Below are positions 58,819-64,000 of a stretch of 64,000 nt of DNA, piece by piece. The notes below the pieces were generated by a model. The model ran no database searches, was not told where the DNA came from, and saw only the letters and a program-made list of their open reading frames with translations. This DNA is from Lachnospiraceae bacterium UBA7202 (GTDB taxonomy: Bacteria > Bacillota > Clostridia > Lachnospirales > Lachnospiraceae): positions 42,587 through 106,586 of the forward strand of contig DKUO01000055.1 of the NCBI GenBank assembly GCA_002490705.1, read 5' to 3'. The position numbers were made by a program, and so were the translations under genes. The stretch's first letter is position 1. Each line of letters opens with the position of its first letter.

Positions 58819-58995
58819 ATGTTCACGTTTCGGTATCAGGTGGAAAGCATTGACGGCGATTACGCAAACTTAAGGCGCATTGACGGGGAGGATGAGGACC
58901 TAAAGCTGGTGGCAAGAGCCCTGCTTCCCCCGGAGATCAGGGAGGGGACAAAGCTGTTATACGAGATGATGCAGTATTCGATCTTGGAGGAATGA
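58819..58995 (+). CDS. 58-residue DUF3006-like protein
   Basis: From ATG 58819 with GGGAGG before it; an upstream in-frame ATG at 58753 lies within the terminator. FRYQVESIDGDYANLRRIDGEDEDLKLVARALLPPEIREGTKLLYEMMQYSILEE resembles DUF3006-type small beta proteins (IDGDYA..., LP...EG). Function unknown. TATACT lies at 58777 but no good -35 is evident. Confidence 0.65.
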   Translation: MFTFRYQVESIDGDYANLRRIDGEDEDLKLVARALLPPEIREGTKLLYEMMQYSILEE

Positions 58996-59017
58996 AAGAA
59001 AAAGTTCCTATGAAAAA

Positions 59018-59047
59018 TTGCATTTTCACAGGGATTCCCTGTATAAT
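59018..59047 (+). promoter_or_regulatory. Promoter with embedded perfect palindrome
   Basis: TTGCAT 59018-59023, 18-base spacer, TATAAT 59042-59047. CAGGGATTCCCTG at 59029-59041 is a perfect 6+1+6 dyad that fills the spacer next to the -10, a good repressor site. It serves the broken zinc-ribbon gene and perhaps the DUF512 gene. Confidence 0.7.
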
Positions 59048-59079
59048 GGGAACAGACAAACGATAGGGAAAGAAAAAGT

Positions 59080-59565
59080 ATGAAAATACCATGCGAATAC
59101 TGCGGGCAGATGATTTCGGAGACGGAGCAGAACTGTCCCTACTGCGGTGCGGCAAACAAAAGAGTAAAAAGAACGGCTTACGGGCTGTGCGCTACGAGGG
59201 AAACGATGAGGCCTATGCGGTCAACGAGCTTTATCTGAAGATCAAAGAGCGGGTGGAGGTGCAGAAGAGCCATCAGAGGCTATTATGCATATCAGGGTAA
59301 CGCCTATTACTATGACCGTTCCGACTGGTATGAGTGGGACGATGGATATGACGAGTGGACGCCGGTCAAAGCGGATTCTGAGCTTAAGAGAAATCATGAT
59401 GATTATTATCAGTCCGCATCCTGGGACAGCTCCCAGGACGCAGGGAATTTTGAGGATTCCGTCTATTATCGGGAGGCGGACTTTGCGGACGACGACTGGG
59501 ACTATGATTGGGACGACGGCGACAGTTGGGACAGCGGGTACGACGATTGGGATTCCGACTGGTAA
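59080..59565 (+). pseudogene. Frame-broken zinc-ribbon protein with acidic Trp/Asp tail
   Basis: ATG 59080 gives MKIPCEYCGQMISETEQNCPYCGAA, a zinc ribbon, which stops at 59236-59238. The coherent text then continues in a second frame (GLRAVRYEGNDEAYAVNELYLKIKERVEVQKSH, about 59170-59285). It returns to the first frame from about 59283 to TAA 59563 (YYAYQGNAYYYDRSDWYEWDD... ending in repeated DDWD/DSDW). From memory, relatives carry extra sequence at both breaks, including a membrane helix, so two internal deletions are likely. Sequencing error would have to occur twice. Confidence 0.7.
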
Positions 59566-59589
59566 ACAAAAATTAGAAGAGAAGGAACG

Positions 59590-61011
59590 GTGTATCACTT
59601 GAACGGAAACGAACATGTGGTGAAGGAGGTCATTCCCGGCTCCATTGCACAGGAGATGGGCATTGAGCCGGGCGATGTGCTCCTTTCTGTCAACGGCAAT
59701 GAAATAGAGGATGTGTTCGATTATCGTTATCTGATGAAGGACGAGTATGTGGAAGTGCTTGTGCGAAAGGCAGACGGCGAGGAATGGCTTTTGGAGATCG
59801 ACAAGGACTACGACGAGGAACTGGGCGCAGAGTTTGAAAGCGGCCTGATGAGCGACTACCGGTCCTGCAGCAATAAGTGCATTTTCTGTTTTATCGACCA
59901 GATGCCGCCGGGGATGCGGGAAACCTTGTATTTCAAGGACGACGACTCCCGGCTTTCTTTTTTGCAGGGCAACTATATCACTCTGACCAATATGAGCGAG
60001 CATGATGTGGAGCGTATCATAAAGATGCAGCTTGCGCCCATCAATATCTCCGTGCAGACCACCAATCCGGAGCTTCGGTGTAAGATGCTGCACAACCGTT
60101 TCGCCGGGGAAAAATTACGGTTTCTTGACCGGTTCTATGAGGGACATGTGGAGATGAACGGCCAGATCGTCTGCTGTAAGGGGGTCAACGACGGGGAGGA
60201 GCTTCGGCGCAGCATTACGGATCTGATGCAGTATCTGCCCTTTATGCGCAGCGTGTCGGTGGTGCCTGCGGGACTCAGTAAATTTCGAGAGGGGCTTTAT
60301 CCGCTGACCCTGTTCACGAAGGAGGAGGCCGGACAGATCATTGATATGATCGAGTCATATCAGAAGGTATGCTTTGACCGGTACGGACTGCACTTTGTCC
60401 ATGCCAGCGACGAGTTTTATCTTTTGGCGGAGCGGGAGTTCCCGGAGGAGGAACGCTATGACGGTTATATCCAGTTGGAAAACGGCGTGGGTATGATGCG
60501 GCTTTTCCGGGAAGAATTTTCGGAGGCCGTCGAAAAACTGACAAAAACGCCTGATGATACGGAAAAACGGAGCAGGACAGAGCGGAGACTGTCTGTCGCC
60601 ACGGGAAAGCTGGCTTTTCCGGTTATGCGGGAGGCGGCTGAAAAAATGATGGAGCTCTGTCCTGGATTGACCATTTGGGTCTATGCCATCCGAAACGATT
60701 TTTTCGGGGAGACGATCACCGTTTCGGGACTGATCACGGGGCAGGATATGATTGCCCAGCTGAAGGAGCGGCAGCAGGCGGGGGAAGATCTGGGTGAAAC
60801 CCTTTTGATTCCCTCCAATATGCTGAGAAGCGGGGAACAGGTCTTTCTGGACGACGTTACCGTGGGGGATGTGGAGCAGGCTCTTGGCCTTACCGTGAAG
60901 GCGGTGGAATCGGGCGGGGGAGATTTTGTGGCGGCGGTTCTGGACCCGGACTACCGGATGGAGCGGAAGAACGAAAATTTTGTCTATGTGCAGGGGTATG
61001 TGGATAGATAA
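59590..61011 (+). CDS. PDZ/radical-SAM DUF512 protein
   Basis: 473 residues from GTG 59590 (AAGGAAC before it). N-terminal PDZ-like domain (VVKEVIPGSIAQEMGIEPGDVLLSVNG, about 8-34), then a radical-SAM-like CSNKCIFCF cluster motif (about 94-102), and the C-terminal DUF512 domain (about 275-470; VATGKLAFPVMREAAEKM, VSGLITGQDMI, LLIPSNMLRSGE). The family is conserved in Firmicutes, often beside der; der is not here. Reaction unknown. Confidence 0.9.
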   Translation: MYHLNGNEHVVKEVIPGSIAQEMGIEPGDVLLSVNGNEIEDVFDYRYLMKDEYVEVLVRKADGEEWLLEIDKDYDEELGAEFESGLMSDYRSCSNKCIFCFIDQMPPGMRETLYFKDDDSRLSFLQGNYITLTNMSEHDVERIIKMQLAPINISVQTTNPELRCKMLHNRFAGEKLRFLDRFYEGHVEMNGQIVCCKGVNDGEELRRSITDLMQYLPFMRSVSVVPAGLSKFREGLYPLTLFTKEEAGQIIDMIESYQKVCFDRYGLHFVHASDEFYLLAEREFPEEERYDGYIQLENGVGMMRLFREEFSEAVEKLTKTPDDTEKRSRTERRLSVATGKLAFPVMREAAEKMMELCPGLTIWVYAIRNDFFGETITVSGLITGQDMIAQLKERQQAGEDLGETLLIPSNMLRSGEQVFLDDVTVGDVEQALGLTVKAVESGGGDFVAAVLDPDYRMERKNENFVYVQGYVDR

Positions 61012-61066
61012 TGTTATATTTTGTATATGCCATCTGAGAGAGACGAAGGGAGGAACAGACTGTAAA

Positions 61067-61654
61067 ATGGAAATCTGGAGATTGTCGGAGGAGGAGACCG
61101 CGGGAATTTATGACGGTTACATGAAACAGGATTTCCCGTCGGATGAATTGAAGCCTCTGAGTCATATTCTGAAAAGCGCGGAGAAGGGCTACGGATTTTC
61201 TCTTGGAATCTATGAGAAGGCGGAGCTTATTGGCTATGCCGTCTTTATCATTTGCGAGGAGACAAAGTGCGCGCTCCTCGATTATTTTGCAATTTTGAAG
61301 GAGAGAAGGGGAGGCGGGCTTGGGCACCATGCCTTTTCTTTGTTTGCGGCATATTTTCAGGAAAATATGCCGCAAATAGAGGGCCTTTATATCGAGTCGG
61401 AGCGGGTTTCGGCGGCGGAGGATGAGGGCAAACGGCTTGTCAGGGAAAGACGGATTTCCTTTTATCGCTCCTGCGGCTGTGAAATGACGGCGCTCCGTTC
61501 CGTTTTGTTCGGCGTGGATTACAGCATTTTGTATAAGCATTTGGGAAGAGGAGGGCAAGGGAATGGGGCGTCAAGGGAGGCGCTTAACGCGCTCTACAGA
61601 AAGATGTTTAAGCCGGAGCATTATGCGAAGTTTGTGAGACTGACAGAGGAGTGA
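61067..61654 (+). CDS. GNAT-family acetyltransferase
   Basis: 195 residues from ATG 61067, with GGGAGGAAC upstream. An acetyltransferase fold: LIGYAVFIICEETKCALLDYFAILKERRGGGLGHHAFSLF (about 55-94) has the acetyl-CoA pyrophosphate loop as RRGGGLG. SFYRSCGCEMTAL (about 134-146) fits the later part of the fold. Substrate not predictable. It follows the DUF512 gene by 55 bp and may share its transcript. Confidence 0.85.
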   Translation: MEIWRLSEEETAGIYDGYMKQDFPSDELKPLSHILKSAEKGYGFSLGIYEKAELIGYAVFIICEETKCALLDYFAILKERRGGGLGHHAFSLFAAYFQENMPQIEGLYIESERVSAAEDEGKRLVRERRISFYRSCGCEMTALRSVLFGVDYSILYKHLGRGGQGNGASREALNALYRKMFKPEHYAKFVRLTEE

Positions 61655-61709
61655 GGAAATAGGCTCGGCCAGCCGAGGTACAGGATCAGATACATAACGG
61701 CGCTTTGGT

Positions 61710-61738
61710 TTGTAAAGTGGTAATAAATGCTATATAAT
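61710..61738 (+). promoter_or_regulatory. Promoter of the surface-protein gene
   Basis: TTGTAA 61710-61715, 17-base spacer, TATAAT 61733-61738. A leader of about 60 bases leads to GGGAGG before ATG 61808. Confidence 0.75.
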
Positions 61739-61807
61739 GTAGGGAAAAGTGAGTGCAATCTGTTTTTGAGGCATGGACATAGAGAGTATTGGGGGAGGAA
61801 AAGCGAA

Positions 61808-64000
61808 ATGCGTAAGAGGAGGAACAGGGTATACAGAAGGATAGCGGTGGCGCTGACCGTGGCTTTATTGGCGGGACAGAGCCACGCTTTTGTGTTGGCT
61901 GAGGAGGATGCGGGCGGTGCGTCCCAGACGGAGGTTACCGGGGAGGCTGATACGAGTACGCCGGATAATGGTAATGTGGCGGACGGCGGCAATGCAGACA
62001 ACGGCAGTGGAGAAAATGCTGGCGGCACGGAGCAGAGCGGTGGTAACGGCGGTACGGATAACCAGAACCCGGATGATAATGAGAATAAGGGTGATCAGCA
62101 GGGAGACGGGGACGGACAGGATAAGTGCATTTGTGAGACAAAGTGCGCGGCAGATGCCGTAAATACAGATTGCCCAGTGTGTGCGGCGGATTACGAAGCC
62201 TGCGCCGGAAAAGCGGATGATGCAGGAAATAATGGCTCGGGTAGTGACGACACGGAGAACAGTGATTCGGGGAATGGCGGGCAGGACAATACCAACTCCC
62301 AAAATGCAGGGGAGGAGGTAATCCCTTCTGAGGATGCGGTTTTGGCGGAAATGGCTTCAACAAGTATGTCGGATGAGGAGGCGGGCATTGACGCGTTGGC
62401 GGATGAGGGCGTGGAGGTGCGTGCGGTTGGGGATCGTTTTTTGTACAATCGCTCTTTGTATGTCGTAACAGGGGATGGGGAAGTAGCGTTAATGGCACAG
62501 AATGCTTGGATAGCAAATGGTGACATAAAAATTCCGGCAACAGTTGAGGATTCGGATGGGAATAAATATAGTGTGACAGGTATAGGGGAGAGGGCATTTT
62601 ATCAGTGTAGTGAGTTAACCAGTGTAACGATACCAGAAGGTGTGACAAGCATAGGAGAGGAGGCATTTTATGAGTGTAAAAAATTAACCAGTGTAACGAT
62701 ACCAGAAGGCGTGACAAGCATAGGAGGGTATGCATTTTATGAGTGTTGGAGCTTAACCAGTGTAACGATACCAGAAGGCGTGACAAGCATAAGAGAGGCA
62801 GTATTTTACCAGTGTACAAAATTAACCAGTGTAACGATACCAGCAAGCGTGACAAGCATAGGGTGGGGGGCATTTTGGGACTGTGATAGCTTAACCAGTG
62901 TAACGATACCAGAAGGCGTGACACGCATAAATGCTTATGTATTTATGGGCTGTAATAAATTGACCAGTGTAACGATACCAGCAAGCGTGACACGCATAGA
63001 TTATGACGCATTTCAAAGTAGTTTTAATTTCAATGAACTGTGCATTGTAGTGCCGCCAGACGGAATATTTCAGTTTCCTGAAGTTGAGGAATCATTTAAC
63101 GGCATTTCGGGAGTACGGTATATTCGTTTTGTTGATGAGAATGGGAAAGACATAACAGGAGAAGCTTATGAGAATGCGAAGGCAGTTTTTGAAGAGGCCG
63201 CGAAAAATGATAATGACCCAGCAGATAATCCAGATGATGGTAAGTGGTACGGTTGGTCTCTGGAAAAATCATCCGAGGTAAAAGATACCCACAAAGTAAC
63301 CATAACTGTCCAAAAAGACGACATACAGTGGACGAACCATGGCTGTATCTTCGCCCTGACAAAGGACGGAGGCACAGCCTTTGTGACCAATCTGGACGCG
63401 GTGGAGGCGGGAACCTATATGGTTTATGATGTTACAGGAGTAGCGGCTAGCGATTTTGCAACAAAAGGCATGAATACAGGCGTTACCGTGACGGTAGCGG
63501 ATGCGGATGTTCCTTCTACTGATCCCGTGAATTATTACACCGTCGCTTTCTGTTACCTTGACGACACCGGAAAAGAACAGATTTACGGAGGTGATACGCC
63601 ATGGAAACCTCAGACGATTTTAAAGAAAGTCGGGCGTGTGGTCGAGCCTGCCACCAATCCCACAAAAGAGAACTATTCTTTTAAGTGGGTAACGACAAAG
63701 GATGGGGACGAGGCGTTTGATTTTGTGAAGACGGAGATCACCGCGGCGGGCACAAATGTTTATGCGAAGTGGACGGAAAATACTGCGACCACTTATTACA
63801 TGGTTACCTTCTACGACGGGACAACTCCCTACGAGGATGACACACCCCAGAGGAGTCAGAGAGTTGCAAGCGGCCAAAGGGCAAACAAGCCGGAAGACCC
63901 TAAAAAGACGGGCTGGCAGTTTGCGGGATGGACGACCACGGAGGGCGGTACTGTGGCCTATGATTTTGATACGTCCGTAAAGTACAGTTTACAAGGGACT
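61808..64000 (+). CDS. BspA/InlB-repeat surface protein (5' part)
   Basis: Open without a stop to the window end, giving 731 residues. A signal peptide (RRIAVALTVALLAGQSHAFVLA, about 11-32) is followed by a Gly/Asn/Asp-rich spacer and a Cys cluster (CICETKC, DCPVCAADYEAC, about 100-135). BspA-type leucine-rich repeats of 23 residues follow (LTSVTIPEGVTSIGEEAFYEC, about 256-400), then beta domains with Listeria/InlB-type repeats (YYMVTFYDGTTPYEDDT... KKTGWQFAGWTTTEGG, about 655-725). It is a cell-surface adhesin; the anchor lies outside the window. Confidence 0.88.
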   Translation, partial: MRKRRNRVYRRIAVALTVALLAGQSHAFVLAEEDAGGASQTEVTGEADTSTPDNGNVADGGNADNGSGENAGGTEQSGGNGGTDNQNPDDNENKGDQQGDGDGQDKCICETKCAADAVNTDCPVCAADYEACAGKADDAGNNGSGSDDTENSDSGNGGQDNTNSQNAGEEVIPSEDAVLAEMASTSMSDEEAGIDALADEGVEVRAVGDRFLYNRSLYVVTGDGEVALMAQNAWIANGDIKIPATVEDSDGNKYSVTGIGERAFYQCSELTSVTIPEGVTSIGEEAFYECKKLTSVTIPEGVTSIGGYAFYECWSLTSVTIPEGVTSIREAVFYQCTKLTSVTIPASVTSIGWGAFWDCDSLTSVTIPEGVTRINAYVFMGCNKLTSVTIPASVTRIDYDAFQSSFNFNELCIVVPPDGIFQFPEVEESFNGISGVRYIRFVDENGKDITGEAYENAKAVFEEAAKNDNDPADNPDDGKWYGWSLEKSSEVKDTHKVTITVQKDDIQWTNHGCIFALTKDGGTAFVTNLDAVEAGTYMVYDVTGVAASDFATKGMNTGVTVTVADADVPSTDPVNYYTVAFCYLDDTGKEQIYGGDTPWKPQTILKKVGRVVEPATNPTKENYSFKWVTTKDGDEAFDFVKTEITAAGTNVYAKWTENTATTYYMVTFYDGTTPYEDDTPQRSQRVASGQRANKPEDPKKTGWQFAGWTTTEGGTVAYDFDTSVKYSLQGT
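62572..63007 (+). repeat. 69-bp tandem repeats coding BspA leucine-rich units
   Basis: The motif ACCAGTGTAACGATACCA starts at 62618, 62687, 62756, 62825, 62894 and 62963, each exactly 69 bp apart. The DNA match is near-perfect in the first half of each unit and diverges in the second, which suggests recent duplication or gene conversion plus selection for variation in the exposed strand. Confidence 0.92.

Noticed and set aside
61935..62924. Minus-strand ORF of 329 codons with repeated LCLSRLLVSLHWL text
   Set aside because: It is the antisense image of the 69-bp leucine-rich repeats; 69 is a multiple of three, so the shadow frame stays open.
62572..63007. Repeats considered as a CRISPR array
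   Set aside because: The units are 69 bp with coding capacity, no unique spacers of constant length between short repeats, and no cas genes.

Overview
The window looks like a chromosomal segment of a spore-forming Clostridia member, most likely a gut or rumen Lachnospiraceae. The evidence is the spoIIA and spoVA genes, a valS T-box leader, a GH130/cellobiose 2-epimerase manno-oligosaccharide locus, Trk potassium uptake, AzlCD, moderate GC with AGGAGG-type ribosome sites, and several small protein families usual in that group. No plasmid, phage or CRISPR features were seen. The species cannot be named from the sequence alone.

Layout. 1-4035: the tail of a GH13-like enzyme, a 37-residue ORF whose ribosome site can be sequestered by a downstream repeat, a terminator, and a heterodimeric ABC exporter. 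4042-13480: a carbohydrate locus with a LacI regulator, a divergent AraC regulator (with a G9 tract in its coding sequence), a lipoprotein binding protein, two permeases, cellobiose 2-epimerase and two GH130 phosphorylases. Together they would import beta-1,4-manno-oligosaccharides and break them down by epimerisation and phosphorolysis. 13582-22844: a SpoIID-like/peptidoglycan-binding/LysM protein, trkA-trkH, a small DUF6465-like protein, azlCD, a padR-HAAS-DUF4097-pspC envelope operon behind palindromic operators, and an ECF S component. 22993-32425: T-box-valS, a FapA-like gene, folC, a 48-residue ORF, a zinc-ribbon/TPR membrane protein, and spoIIAA-spoIIAB-sigF.

32478-34747 is an accessory patch with a RelB/YoeB-type toxin-antitoxin pair, a lone membrane protein and an Rpn/PD-(D/E)XK protein. 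34789-41875 holds pyrE, small membrane proteins, an M29-like peptidase and purE-purM-purN-purD. 41921-53359 holds a YvyF-like zinc-ribbon protein, an SH3b membrane protein, a GntR regulator abutting clpC, radA, an LCP-family protein and a second heterodimeric ABC exporter. 53344-64000 holds a lipoprotein, tRNA-Trp, a GH42 beta-galactosidase with a DUF3842 partner, spoVAA-AB-AC without spoVAD/AE next to them, a frame-broken zinc-ribbon gene with an intact promoter/operator, a radical-SAM DUF512 protein, a GNAT acetyltransferase, and the 5' part of a large BspA/InlB-repeat surface protein that runs off the window.

Most of the window is core metabolism, sporulation and envelope biology. The least explained signals are: the sequestered small ORF before the first exporter, the G9 tract in the AraC gene, the shared promoter boxes of the mannan locus, the PadR operator array, the compact TA/Rpn patch, and the decayed zinc-ribbon gene.
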